The notes under the pieces are model-generated. The model saw only the letters and a program-made list of their open reading frames with translations. It had not been told where the DNA came from and did not search any database. From an uncultured Bacteroidales bacterium (GTDB lineage Bacteria > Bacteroidota > Bacteroidia > Bacteroidales > UBA932): a DNA stretch of 43,477 bases. The stretch's first letter is position 1; the number at the start of each line of letters is the position of its first letter. Positions 16,604 through 24,527 of this stretch are shown one piece after another. Location of the stretch: the NCBI GenBank assembly GCA_946410455.1, contig CAMKAJ010000021.1:1-43477 (forward strand). The letters run 5' to 3'. A program made the translations under genes and the position numbers.

Positions 16604-16969
16604 CTTGCGTTCGCTCAGATTGTAAATGAAGTCAAAGCACCTGTACTCCAGGTGCTTTCCTTTTTTCTGTACCTGATGGGTTACAAATTCCGGATGAAAA
16701 CCCATCTCAAGCAGCTCTTTCATGGGACAGCCGCTGGCCTTAAGCTTGAACATCTGCTCCAGTATGTTGTAATTACGTTGCAGAGTGCCAATGGTCTTGG
16801 TGTAGGTGGAGTTATGTCTGCTCCGCGCCTCCCCGTGCCAGCGGTTGCGGCACGAGTTGGTACAGAATTTCTTGTCGGTGCGGCCGTACAGGGGCTCGCC
16901 ACATTCCAGGCAGTGCCTGGTTTCGTCTTCTTCCACAATCTTGTACATGTGGCAAATATCGGCAGGCAT
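16580..16969 (-). CDS. Small zinc-ribbon protein of unknown function
   Basis: 129 residues. A probable zinc site is formed by C20, C23, C36 and C40 (HCLECGEPLYGR, KKFCTNSCRNRW). The following region has TIGTLQRNYNILEQMF and a KELLEMGFHPEFVTHQ segment, then YRCFDFIYNL. Similar short proteins with a CxxCG...FCxxxCR ribbon and a helical C-terminal domain are widespread in Bacteroidota, with no known role that I can name. The ATG at 16948 (MYKIVEED) is an alternative start. The coding case rests on the ordered Cys motif and family resemblance. Overlaps the bactofilin gene tail to tail by 24 nt. Confidence 0.75.
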   Translation of the reverse strand: MPADICHMYKIVEEDETRHCLECGEPLYGRTDKKFCTNSCRNRWHGEARSRHNSTYTKTIGTLQRNYNILEQMFKLKASGCPMKELLEMGFHPEFVTHQVQKKGKHLEYRCFDFIYNLSERKLFNLRRL

Positions 16970-17034
16970 TTTGGTTCTTCCAAGGAACAGAAAAAATCGT
17001 AAAACACTATTTGCGAATGTTTTGGAATAAATAA

Positions 17035-17042
17035 TATCTTTC
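17035..17042 (+). promoter_or_regulatory. Possible distal -7 box upstream of ssb
   Basis: TATCTTTC is one base off TAnnTTTG. It is on the plus strand, 186 nt before ssb, so a transcript from here would have a long leader. Confidence 0.3.
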
Positions 17043-17129
17043 GAGCCAAAACTTGCATGCGTATTTCTTATAAAAGCCTGCGGTTTTAGAAAGAATCGTA
17101 AATATTTGCACTCTGGAGGCGCTTAGGCA

Positions 17130-17200
17130 TTGCCGTCAGCTACAATTGTACTTCCTTTGCATCGGGACGAAGGCTTTGTTTCCGAGCCGGGGAGCCCGAT
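17130..17200 (+). promoter_or_regulatory. Putative proximal promoter and structured leader of ssb
   Basis: TTG (17130-17132) and TTCCTTTG (17152-17159) have a Bacteroidota-like spacing of 19 nt, although the second box lacks the usual TA. Immediately downstream ATCGGG (17161-17166) can pair with CCCGAT (17195-17200), and GGCT (17172-17175) with AGCC (17185-17188), giving a stem-loop at the start of the transcript, 28 nt before the ssb ATG. A role in ssb control is inference only. The rest of 16970-17228 shows no gene. Confidence 0.35.
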
Positions 17201-17228
17201 ATTCAAACTTAAAAGATGAGAGACTCTT

Positions 17229-17576
17229 ATGGAACAGATCAACAGAATCGAGTTGCTGGGAATCGTGGGCAATGTTCGCCTTCAGGTTATCAATTCAAAA
17301 CAGATGGCAAAGTTTACCGTAGTTACCAACCATGCCTACAAGAACAAGGAAGGTGCGCCGGTAATCGAAACCCAGTGGCACAATGTCACCGCCTTCGAGG
17401 GCAAGAACGTAAAAGACCTTGAGCTGATAGAAAAGGGAGGCGCGGTGCATGTGTGGGGACGCCTGCAGGTGCAGCATTACACCCGCGAAGACGGCACCGA
17501 ACGCACTTATGTAGACGTGATGTGCAACAAGCTGGAGGTGCTCGCTCCGGATACCTATGTACAATATGAAATGTAA
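17229..17576 (+). CDS. ssb: Single-stranded DNA-binding protein, short form without acidic tail
   Basis: 115 residues; essentially one OB fold. INRIELLGIVGNVRLQVI at the start, KFTVVTNHAY, ETQWHNVTAFEGKNVKDLELI, AVHVWGRLQVQHYTREDG and TYVDVMCNKLEVL align with the SSB core. Canonical SSBs continue with a disordered linker and an acidic tip (DDDIPF-like) that recruits repair and replication proteins; here the protein stops at YVQYEM, right after the OB fold. It may therefore be an accessory SSB, with the main one elsewhere, or a PriB-like form. A lipoprotein gene starts 6 nt after the stop, so they may be co-transcribed. Confidence 0.88.
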   Translation: MEQINRIELLGIVGNVRLQVINSKQMAKFTVVTNHAYKNKEGAPVIETQWHNVTAFEGKNVKDLELIEKGGAVHVWGRLQVQHYTREDGTERTYVDVMCNKLEVLAPDTYVQYEM

Positions 17577-17582
17577 GCTGGT

Positions 17583-18350
17583 ATGCGACACTTTTGCTGC
17601 TTGGCCTCATTATTTATCCTGGCTTCCTGCTCCGTAAAAGAAAACCGTTCGGCTTGCCCCTGCGAGCTCACAGTGCTTCCCTACGAGCCGCTCAAGACGG
17701 CAGGAAGCGTGCTTGTGAGCGTGGTGCAGGATGGAGAAGTAGTGAGACAGGGGATGCTGGACGGCGATGCGTTCGAGGCGGGGGAGTGCCGGCTGCAGGT
17801 GCAGCGCAGACCGTCGCAAGTCACGGTGTTTACTGGCATTACCGCCATGAACGCCCTTCGTGGGAAAATGTTGGATATAGCCGGCGAAAAGCAGTGTGAC
17901 GAGGTGTACAGTTGCTCCTGTACTGCAGAGCTTGCGGGCGATGAATTTCTTGTGCCGGTCAAGCTGCATAAGAACTTTGCCAGACTCACCCTGTCGGTGC
18001 TCAATCAGCCGGAAGATACCTATTTGTGCGTGAAGGGCTCTGTGGGAGGTTACAATCTTCTTGATGCTGTGCCGTACGAGGGTGATTTCAACTGCTATAC
18101 AGACAGTACCGAAGACCAGGGCCAGTGGAGCATACGCCTGCCCAGGCAACTGGACGACGACCTTTCACTGGATGTCATGAGCGGCGAGGAAATCAAGCGC
18201 ACAGTCCCCCTTGGGGAGCTTATTCTAAGTACCGGATATAGCTTCCAGGATGAGGACCTTCTGGACATCTCTATGACCATAGACCTCAATAAATCCTATG
18301 CTCTGCTGTCTGTGGAGGGCTGGGACGACATTACACTTCCCATTTCCTGA
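17583..18350 (+). CDS. Mfa2/FimB-like fimbrial anchor lipoprotein
   Basis: 255 residues. Signal peptide with lipobox LASC (lipidated Cys16), followed by ENRSACPCELTV, the N-terminal CxC pattern typical of Mfa2/FimB-type proteins that anchor and terminate fimbriae on the outer membrane. The rest is beta-rich, with HKNFARLTLSVL and a C-terminal SYALLSVEGWDDITLPIS. It is a little short for the family (about 290-320) and no fimbrillin gene is adjacent, so anchor function is an inference from family resemblance. It follows ssb by 6 nt. The 3' end overlaps the convergent arginase-like gene by 20 nt. Confidence 0.7.
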   Translation: MRHFCCLASLFILASCSVKENRSACPCELTVLPYEPLKTAGSVLVSVVQDGEVVRQGMLDGDAFEAGECRLQVQRRPSQVTVFTGITAMNALRGKMLDIAGEKQCDEVYSCSCTAELAGDEFLVPVKLHKNFARLTLSVLNQPEDTYLCVKGSVGGYNLLDAVPYEGDFNCYTDSTEDQGQWSIRLPRQLDDDLSLDVMSGEEIKRTVPLGELILSTGYSFQDEDLLDISMTIDLNKSYALLSVEGWDDITLPIS

Positions 18351-18966
18351 AAAACTCAGCCAGGGCGCTCCTGGTGCGGACGTTTATTCTGTAGTCTTCC
18401 GCCCGGGCGCCTTTGGCCTGGGTTATTCCTCCGCAAATATCCACGGCTATAATTCGATGGCCGGAGCATAGCACAGAAAGCTTCTGCAACAGCTCATCAA
18501 GGCTTGCCGTACCCTGGTCCCAGTCGGTCCGGGCATAATCCCGGGACAAATAATCCAAGTCTATGGAGAGGTAGAGCGGCAGGCTGCCGGGAATGTCTGC
18601 TGTGTTAAGGTAATCTGCCTTCATGAAGGGGAGTCCTTCTCTGGCACTGCGTACCCAGGATCCACAGCTGAGAATACTGCCAAAGGCCGTTTGCTGGTCG
18701 TCCGGGTGATTGTCGAACAGAGAGAGTGCAAAGGGTTCGGAGATCTTTTCCATCCATAGTTTGCTTAAATAATGGTAGTCTCCGCTGTCTATCCAGTGCA
18801 CTCCGCCGGCGGGGAAGGGCTGCAGGGCTTCCCGTATTGCCTCTTCTGCTTTCGGGTCGCAATAACAGCAGCTGCCTTGAATATGCTCAAGATCCAGGAT
18901 CCGTGCGCCCGGAAGAATCCAGGATTCTTCTTTAAAAAGGCCGCTGATGTTAATAAATGTGTTCAT
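18331..18966 (-). CDS. Arginase/agmatinase-fold (ureohydrolase-like) protein, short form
   Basis: 211 residues from the ATG at 18966; a longer open frame upstream has no resemblance to the family. Metal-binding motifs of the arginase fold are visible in order: DSGDYHY (for GGDH), LFDNHPDDQ (for DAHxD) and LSIDLDYLS (for SxDxDxxDP). The family hydrolyses guanidino compounds or related C-N bonds with two Mn ions. It is about 90 residues shorter than typical arginases, with a reduced N-terminus, and substrate is unknown. FKEESWILPGARILDLEHIQ precedes the fold and CCYCD holds clustered cysteines. A -7 box ends 8 nt before the ATG. Diverges from the gene at 19033. Confidence 0.75.
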   Translation of the reverse strand: MNTFINISGLFKEESWILPGARILDLEHIQGSCCYCDPKAEEAIREALQPFPAGGVHWIDSGDYHYLSKLWMEKISEPFALSLFDNHPDDQQTAFGSILSCGSWVRSAREGLPFMKADYLNTADIPGSLPLYLSIDLDYLSRDYARTDWDQGTASLDELLQKLSVLCSGHRIIAVDICGGITQAKGARAEDYRINVRTRSALAEFFRKWEV

Positions 18967-18974
18967 AACTTGAA

Positions 18975-18982
18975 CAAATCTA
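18975..18982 (-). promoter_or_regulatory. -7 box for the arginase-like gene
   Basis: The minus strand reads TAGATTTG (TAnnTTTG), ending 8 nt before the ATG at 18966; predicts an almost leaderless transcript. Confidence 0.5.
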
Positions 18983-18993
18983 AAAAAAATTCT

Positions 18994-19001
18994 TAAATTT
19001 G
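18994..19001 (+). promoter_or_regulatory. -7 box for the unknown gene and lipoate ligase
   Basis: TAAATTTG, full consensus, 31 nt before the ATG at 19033, diverging from the arginase-like promoter 11 nt away. Confidence 0.5.
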
Positions 19002-19032
19002 CCAATTGTACACCTATGTATAACGTTTTTTG

Positions 19033-19497
19033 ATGGAAGCAGAAGTACTGTTCCCTCTGGATCCGGAGAAGGTATATTACTCGATGGACGAGCTCACGCT
19101 CGACACCGACGAAGGTCCCACCACCATGAAAATCGGGGCCTGGCTCAATGCCGACCCTGTTCGCATCCATCGTATGATAGTGAAAGACAAGGTGTTACAG
19201 GTCGATAACTTTGAGGTTCTCAATCCTCTGGTAAGTAAGCTCCGCAGGGCGGATCCCGAATATTACAAGCGTTTCATGGGTCTTCAGCTCATTATCGACT
19301 ATCCTGGATACAGCTCTGGTATTCTTGCAAAGATTCCCTTTGAGAATGATCCCGTGGGCTTCTACAAATGGTGGCGCAAGGGCAAGCACGAAGACAAGGT
19401 GTTCCTGTCTTTGGGTAACCGTATCAAGCTTTTCCAGAAGGTTCATTTGATGGAGCCCAAGATGATTCTGAAGAAAGATCTCAAAATGCTTCAGTAA
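19033..19497 (+). CDS. Protein of unknown function next to lipoate ligase
   Basis: 154 residues from the ATG at 19033 (a TTG one codon earlier is less likely). Starts MEAEVLFPLDPEKVYYSMDE and ends in the basic KVHLMEPKMILKKDLKMLQ. No signal peptide or membrane helix. Mixed alpha/beta composition with PVRIHRMIVKDKVLQVDNFEVLNP early and FYKWWRKGKHEDKVF later. I do not recognise a family. The stop overlaps the lipoate ligase start by one base (TAATG), so the two are translationally coupled and it may have a role in lipoate or glycine metabolism, but that is guilt by association only. Own promoter upstream. Confidence 0.7.
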   Translation: MEAEVLFPLDPEKVYYSMDELTLDTDEGPTTMKIGAWLNADPVRIHRMIVKDKVLQVDNFEVLNPLVSKLRRADPEYYKRFMGLQLIIDYPGYSSGILAKIPFENDPVGFYKWWRKGKHEDKVFLSLGNRIKLFQKVHLMEPKMILKKDLKMLQ

Positions 19498-20204
19498 TGG
19501 AACTGATTTCCCTTCCCGATGCCGGTATAAGGCCTTTGAGTTTCTATTTGGCAATGGAGGAGTATGTGGCTGCGGCTTATGGCTGCGGCTTTTTTGTGTG
19601 GAGGGTAAAGCCCACAGTGATTATCGGGCGTAACCAGAATCTCGAGACCGAAGTTAATCTCCCTTACTGCCGCGAGCACGGCATCGACGTTGTGCGCCGC
19701 AAAAGCGGAGGCGGCTGCGTTTTTGCCGACGAGGGGAACCTTATGCTGTCTTATATCACTCCGCAGAATGGCGTTGCTGCAGTATTTGCCGAGTATCTGG
19801 AGAAGCTCTCCGGAGCGCTGCGCTCCCTTGGGCTGGATGCTGTGACCACTAGCCATAACGATATCATGGTGGGAGGCTATAAGGTCTCCGGCAACGCATT
19901 CTTCAGCCTTCCGGCGGGGAGTATAGTGCACGGAACCCTTCTGCATTCTGTAAATATCGACATGCTTTCGGCTGCCATAACTCCGGGTGAGTCAAAGCTC
20001 GCAAGACACGGGGTTCAGTCTGTGCGGCAGCGTGTCGCCAACCTTGTTGACCTTGGTTTCCGGAAGGATGCTGGTGAACTTGCTACGGCACTGACTTCTT
20101 ATTTCTGTGACTCAGAAAGAGTTCTGACTTCTCACGAGCTGGACTGTATAAAACTTGTTGAAAAAAGCTACCGGGACCCTGCTTATATTCTTGGAAAAGC
20201 GTGA
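19497..20204 (+). CDS. lplA: Lipoate-protein ligase A family protein
   Basis: 235 residues. Attaches lipoate (or transfers octanoate/lipoate) to lipoyl domains such as GcvH. Motifs: VIIGRNQNLETEVN near residue 40, then VRRKSGGGCVFADEGNLMLS near 65-85, the adenylation/substrate loop; SHNDIMVGGYKVSGNAF near 120-136, with the lysine of the KxSG motif that is catalytic in this family. The C-terminal accessory domain of E. coli LplA is mostly missing, as in many Bacteroidota and Firmicutes forms. Lies directly before gcvT-gcvH, which supports GcvH as its partner. It may be co-transcribed, though a separate -7 box sits before gcvT. Confidence 0.85.
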   Translation: MELISLPDAGIRPLSFYLAMEEYVAAAYGCGFFVWRVKPTVIIGRNQNLETEVNLPYCREHGIDVVRRKSGGGCVFADEGNLMLSYITPQNGVAAVFAEYLEKLSGALRSLGLDAVTTSHNDIMVGGYKVSGNAFFSLPAGSIVHGTLLHSVNIDMLSAAITPGESKLARHGVQSVRQRVANLVDLGFRKDAGELATALTSYFCDSERVLTSHELDCIKLVEKSYRDPAYILGKA

Positions 20205-20213
20205 GAATAGTTG

Positions 20214-20221
20214 TATCTTTG
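20214..20221 (+). promoter_or_regulatory. -7 box before gcvT
   Basis: TATCTTTG, full consensus, ending 8 nt before the gcvT ATG. A TTG at about 20191-20193 lies 20 nt upstream as a possible -33 element. Spacing predicts a leaderless or nearly leaderless gcv mRNA. Confidence 0.55.
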
Positions 20222-20229
20222 ACAGAACT

Positions 20230-21333
20230 ATGGACCAAGAATTAAAAACCACATGCCTGCACGAGGAGCACGTTGCTCTAGGTGCTAAAATGAGCCCCTT
20301 CGCCGGCTTTGATATGCCCATACAGTATTCCGGAATCATCGACGAACACAATGCCGTGCGTAAGGCGGTGGGAATGTTCGACGTGTCTCACATGGGCGAA
20401 ATCATAATCGACGGCCCCGATGCTCAATCCTTTGTAAATCATATTTTTACCAACGACGTCACTGCTCTGGAACCGGGTTGCATCCTTTACGGAATGATGT
20501 GCTATCAGGATGGTGGAGTAGTAGATGACCTGCTGGTTTACAAAGAGTTCGAGTCGGGCTACCTGCTTGTGGTCAACGCTGCCAATATAGATAAGGATTT
20601 TGAATGGATTAAGCAGCAGGCCGACGGCTACGAGGTAGAAATTTTCAACGATTCCGATTCATGGGGCCAGATTGCCCTTCAGGGGCCCGGCGCAGAAGAT
20701 GAGCTGGTGCGCTATTTCGGCCTGGAAGAGTTGCGCGAGCTGGAGTTCTATACCTTCTATGACCTCGAAGACGAAGACGGCGGCCGCATCATCGTGAGCC
20801 GTACCGGATACACCGGAGAGGATGGTTTCGAGATTTACGCCGACGGCGAGATTATTCGCGACATGTGGGAGGCCCTGCTCGAGGACGGTGTGAAGCCCTG
20901 TGGACTTGGTTGCCGCGACACCCTGCGCTTCGAGGCAGGTCTTCCTCTGTACGGAGACGAGCTTAGCGCAGAGATTTCCCCGGTGATGGCAGGTTTCTCT
21001 ATGTTCTGCAAGTTCGACAAGCCGGAGTTTATCGGCAAGGATGCTCTTCTTAAGCAGAAAACCGAGGGCGTTGCCCGCAAACTCGTGGGCATAGAGCTCA
21101 AAGACAATGCTATACCCCGCGCCGGCTATCCTGTGGAGCTGGAAGACGGCACCCAGGTGGGTGTGGTGACTACCGGCTATCACTCTATTACTCTCGACAA
21201 GAGTTTGTGCTTCGCGCTGGTAGACAGCACTCACGCGGCCCTCGGGACTCCGCTCTTTGTGCGTATCCGTAAGCGCGTTTTCCCCGGCGAAGTAGTTAAA
21301 AAGAGATTTTATAAAACCAATTATAAGAAATGA
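20230..21333 (+). CDS. gcvT: Glycine cleavage system T protein (aminomethyltransferase)
   Basis: 367 residues from the ATG at 20230; the upstream in-frame extension overlaps lplA and the promoter. Moves the aminomethyl group from lipoyl-GcvH to tetrahydrofolate, releasing ammonia. Features: HVALGAKMSPFAGFDMPIQY at the N-terminus, FDVSHMGEI with the family-conserved SHMGE, VDDLLVYKE and VVNAANIDKDF, SRTGYTGEDGFEIY near 195-210, and GLGCRDTLRFEAGLPLYGDE. Full family length. Stop overlaps the gcvH start by ATGA. First gene of gcvT-H-PA-PB. Confidence 0.96.
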   Translation: MDQELKTTCLHEEHVALGAKMSPFAGFDMPIQYSGIIDEHNAVRKAVGMFDVSHMGEIIIDGPDAQSFVNHIFTNDVTALEPGCILYGMMCYQDGGVVDDLLVYKEFESGYLLVVNAANIDKDFEWIKQQADGYEVEIFNDSDSWGQIALQGPGAEDELVRYFGLEELRELEFYTFYDLEDEDGGRIIVSRTGYTGEDGFEIYADGEIIRDMWEALLEDGVKPCGLGCRDTLRFEAGLPLYGDELSAEISPVMAGFSMFCKFDKPEFIGKDALLKQKTEGVARKLVGIELKDNAIPRAGYPVELEDGTQVGVVTTGYHSITLDKSLCFALVDSTHAALGTPLFVRIRKRVFPGEVVKKRFYKTNYKK

Positions 21334-21707
21334 GCAAAATCATTGAAGGACTCCTCTACAGCGAGTCTCACGAATGGGTTAAAGTAGAAGGCGGCATCGC
21401 CGTTATAGGCGTTTCGGATTTCGCACAGTCCGAGATGGGTGATATTACTTACGTAGATCTGCCCTCAGAGGGCGACAGTTTCGAGGCCGGCGAGGAGTTC
21501 GGCGCACTGGAGAGCGTGAAGGCCTCCAGCGAGCTTTACTGCCCGGTGAGCGGCGAGGTGGTTGAGGTGAATACTGAGTTGGAGGCCTCTCCGGAGAAGG
21601 TTAACGAGGATGCTTACGGCGCCTGGATTATCAAGGTGCGCCTGAGCGATCCTGCTGAACTTGAATCCCTTATGGACGCTGCAGCCTATGCAGCCATCGC
21701 CAAGTAG
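21330..21707 (+). CDS. gcvH: Glycine cleavage system H protein (lipoyl carrier)
   Basis: 125 residues, family length. Carries the methylamine intermediate between P, T and L proteins on lipoyl-lysine. The lipoylation site is Lys64 in GALESVKASSELY; SHEWVKVEGGIAVIGVSDFA and QSEMGDITYVDLP flank the hammerhead fold. The ATGA overlap with gcvT and the 1-nt gap to gcvPA indicate coupled translation. The dedicated ligase is likely the LplA homologue 1.1 kb upstream. The L protein (dihydrolipoamide dehydrogenase) is not in the window. Confidence 0.97.
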   Translation: MSKIIEGLLYSESHEWVKVEGGIAVIGVSDFAQSEMGDITYVDLPSEGDSFEAGEEFGALESVKASSELYCPVSGEVVEVNTELEASPEKVNEDAYGAWIIKVRLSDPAELESLMDAAAYAAIAK

Positions 21708-21708
21708 G

Positions 21709-23022
21709 ATGGGGGCCTTTTCATATTTCCCCCATACCGGGGAAGATATCCGGCACATGCTGGACCGCATCGGTGTACGCTCCCTGGAGGACTTGTACTC
21801 CGATGTCCCGTCTGAATTCATCCACAGGGGAGAATACGACCTTCCTTCCGCACTTAGCGAGGTGGAACTGCGGGCATGGTTCAAAGACATGGCCTCCAGG
21901 AACACCGAGCTGAAGGTATTTGTCGGGGCCGGTGCTTACGACCATTATACTCCCTCAGTGATTCCCTACATTACTTCCCGTTCGGAGTTCCTAACTGCAT
22001 ACACCCCATACCAGTGCGAGATTTCGCAGGGAACCCTGCGCTATATCTTCGAGTGGCAGACCATGATTTGCTCTCTCACGGGCCTGGATGTCGCAAACGC
22101 GTCTATGTACGACGGCCCGAGTGCCGCAGCGGAGGCAATGCGTATGTGCGTTGCTTGTACGCGCAAGCGCAACACCGTAGTTGCGTCAAGCGGTCTGCTG
22201 CCCAACGTACTGGAAACGCTGCGTACTTACGCCCGCTATTCCGGCATCAATCTGGTAGAGACCTGGGAGGTGCACGAGGCCGTGGCGGAGGGTACCCTGG
22301 ATCTTGCCGGCGTCATAGTTCCGTCTATTAATCGATTCGGCATGATTGAGAGCCATCTGGGCCTGGCGGATCTTGTGCATGAGGCCGGTGCGCTGCTCGT
22401 CGAGTATTGCGACCCTTCGGCCCTTGCAGTTGTAAAGACTCCCGCCGAATGGGGCGCCGACATTGCCGTCGGTGACGGACAGAGCCTGGGCGTACCCCTC
22501 TGTTACGGAGGCCCTTACGTCGGTTTTATGGCCTGCCGCAGCGAGTGGATGCGTAAGCTCCCCGGGCGAATTGTGGGACAGACCGTAGATGCCGAGGGGC
22601 GTCGCGTCTTTGTGCTAACTCTTCAGGCCCGCGAGCAGCACATCCGCCGCGAGAAGGCCACATCTAATATTTGTTCCAACGAGTCTCTGATAGCTCTTTG
22701 GTGTACCGTGTACCTTTCGCTTATGGGGCCCGAGGGCCTGCGCCGGGTAAACGAGCTCTGCTACGAGGGGGCTCATTATCTGCACCGTGAACTCATGGCT
22801 ACCGGTCTCTTTGAGGATCCTTTCGAGGGGCGTGAGTTCCTTAAGGAGTTTGCCCTGAGGCCGCTTTGCGATGCTGCTAAGTTGCAGCAGGCGCTTCTGG
22901 ATGAGGGTTTCTTTGCCGCACTACAGACAGAAGAGGGGTATGTGACGTTCTGTGTGACCGAGCGCCGTACGCGTGAGGAGATTGATGCTCTTGTTAAAGT
23001 TGTAAAGGAGGCTGCGTTATGA
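21709..23022 (+). CDS. gcvPA: Glycine dehydrogenase (decarboxylating) subunit 1
   Basis: 437 residues from the ATG at 21709 ([14 protein letters not shown]), one base after the gcvH stop; the frame is open further back but that reads gcvH out of frame. N-terminal half of the split P protein, which decarboxylates glycine with PLP. Motifs: [62 protein letters not shown] and [14 protein letters not shown], then [10 protein letters not shown]. This subunit lacks the PLP lysine, which lies in GcvPB. Overlaps gcvPB by ATGA. Confidence 0.96.
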   Translation: MGAFSYFPHTGEDIRHMLDRIGVRSLEDLYSDVPSEFIHRGEYDLPSALSEVELRAWFKDMASRNTELKVFVGAGAYDHYTPSVIPYITSRSEFLTAYTPYQCEISQGTLRYIFEWQTMICSLTGLDVANASMYDGPSAAAEAMRMCVACTRKRNTVVASSGLLPNVLETLRTYARYSGINLVETWEVHEAVAEGTLDLAGVIVPSINRFGMIESHLGLADLVHEAGALLVEYCDPSALAVVKTPAEWGADIAVGDGQSLGVPLCYGGPYVGFMACRSEWMRKLPGRIVGQTVDAEGRRVFVLTLQAREQHIRREKATSNICSNESLIALWCTVYLSLMGPEGLRRVNELCYEGAHYLHRELMATGLFEDPFEGREFLKEFALRPLCDAAKLQQALLDEGFFAALQTEEGYVTFCVTERRTREEIDALVKVVKEAAL

Positions 23023-24527
23023 GGTACTACGATAAATTGATTTTCGAACTTTCGAAACCTGGCCGTATTGGCTTCTCGCTGCCACATGCCGGATGTCCCT
23101 GGACCGCAGCCCCAGCAGGGGCTTGCCGCCCACGGCAAGGGAGTGGGGGGACCACGTCAGTGGTGGGGTCAGAAGAAATCGGTGAATTTTGTGACTCTGG
23201 AAAATTCAGCGATTCTTGTGACTCCCTGCGGGGCTGGCGGTCCAGGGACGGAGTGCTGTGGCGCGAGTCAAAGTTGGAGCTCCCTGAAGTATCTGAACCC
23301 GATGTCGTCAGACACTATACAAATCTGAGCCAGATGAACTTCGGAGTCGATACCGGATTCTATCCCCTCGGCTCCTGCACCATGAAATACAACCCCAAGA
23401 TCAACGAAGAGGTAGTTGCCCAGTTCAACGGCCTGCACCCCCTGCAGCCCGCACGAACCGTAGAAGGCGTAAAAGCAATCTACGACTTCATGGACAAAGC
23501 CCTCGCAGAGATCACCGGGATGAAACACTTCACCTTCCTGCCCTGCGCAGGCGCCCACGGCGAGCTCACCGGACTCATGCTCATGCGCGAGTATCACTTC
23601 CGCAGGGGAGATCTCGCCCGCACCAAAGTAATAGTTCCCGACAGCGCCCACGGCACCAACCCCGCCAGCGCCGCAGTCTGCGGGCTGGACATCGTGGTGG
23701 TAAAATCCCGGCCCGATGGACTTGTGGACGTAGAAGACCTCAAACCGCTGCTCGGCCCCGACGTGGCTGGCATCATGATGACCAACCCCAACACCCTGGG
23801 ACTCTTCGAGCGCGACATCAAAGAAATTGCCGAGCTCGTACATGCCTGCGGCGGCTTGCTCTACTACGACGGAGCCAATATGAACCCTCTCCTCGGAGTG
23901 GTGCGGCCCGGCGACATGGGCTTCGATATCATGCACCTCAATCTGCACAAGACCTTTTCTACGCCCCACGGCGGAGGAGGTCCAGGCAGCGGCCCTGTGG
24001 GAGTGGCCGAGGCGCTCGTGCCCCTGCTCGATGTGCCCCGCACCAGCGGATTCCACGGCAACTTCGGCATAATCCTCCGCGCCTGCGCCTATATCCTGAT
24101 GCTCGGTCGCGAGAATATCAAGATGGCCGGCCCGCTTGCTACGCTCTCTGCAAATTACATCAAAGAGTCGCTCAAAGATTGCTACAAATTGCCCATCCAG
24201 GCTGTCTGCAAGCACGAATTCGTATTCGACGGCCTGGCCGAGCCCAACGGCGTCACTACGCTCGACGTAGCCAAGCGCCTGCTCGACTACGGCTTCCATG
24301 CACCCACAATTTATTTCCCGCTGCTCTTCCATCAGGCATTGATGGTGGAGCCCACCGAGACGGAGTCGCTGGAAACTCTGGATGCATTTATCGATGTAAT
24401 GCGCAAGATAGCGCAGGAAGCCCTTCAGGACCCTGAGCTCCTGCATTCGGCCCCACACAACACTCCTATCGGCCGTCCGGACGAGACTACTGCTGCCCGC
24501 CAGCCAATACTTAAGTACCAGAACTAA
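23019..24527 (+). CDS. gcvPB: Glycine dehydrogenase (decarboxylating) subunit 2, with palindromic insertion
   Basis: 502 residues; PLP-bearing half of the split P protein. [20 protein letters not shown] starts normally, and from [20 protein letters not shown] onward the family sequence is conserved: [51 protein letters not shown], and [20 protein letters not shown] with the PLP lysine at K311. Between GFSLP and LPEVSE there are 65 residues where relatives have roughly 20-30, and this stretch (about residues 26-77) is encoded by a multi-hairpin palindromic DNA segment. The frame is intact, so the enzyme could be active with an added N-terminal loop. Stop overlaps the next start (TAATG). Confidence 0.94.
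   Translation: MRYYDKLIFELSKPGRIGFSLPHAGCPWTAAPAGACRPRQGSGGTTSVVGSEEIGEFCDSGKFSDSCDSLRGWRSRDGVLWRESKLELPEVSEPDVVRHYTNLSQMNFGVDTGFYPLGSCTMKYNPKINEEVVAQFNGLHPLQPARTVEGVKAIYDFMDKALAEITGMKHFTFLPCAGAHGELTGLMLMREYHFRRGDLARTKVIVPDSAHGTNPASAAVCGLDIVVVKSRPDGLVDVEDLKPLLGPDVAGIMMTNPNTLGLFERDIKEIAELVHACGGLLYYDGANMNPLLGVVRPGDMGFDIMHLNLHKTFSTPHGGGGPGSGPVGVAEALVPLLDVPRTSGFHGNFGIILRACAYILMLGRENIKMAGPLATLSANYIKESLKDCYKLPIQAVCKHEFVFDGLAEPNGVTTLDVAKRLLDYGFHAPTIYFPLLFHQALMVEPTETESLETLDAFIDVMRKIAQEALQDPELLHSAPHNTPIGRPDETTAARQPILKYQN
23095..23249. repeat. Composite palindromic element inside gcvPB
   Basis: Outer arms of 26 bp (23095-23120 and 23224-23249) are complementary apart from one single-base gap in each, beginning GTCCCTGGACCGC. 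Inside are CTTGCCG-CCCA-CGGCAAG (23122-23139), ACCAC-GTCA-GTGGT (23151-23164), and a long AT-richer stem of about 22 bp (23168-23190 with 23201-23222, a few mismatches). The segment contains no stop in the gcvPB frame. It has no sequence resemblance I can see to the 63-bp flippase palindrome. Confidence 0.8.

Noticed and set aside
17057..17089. Ten-codon ORF in the ssb upstream region as a leader peptide
   Set aside because: No attenuator-like arrangement or conserved codon run; more likely chance.
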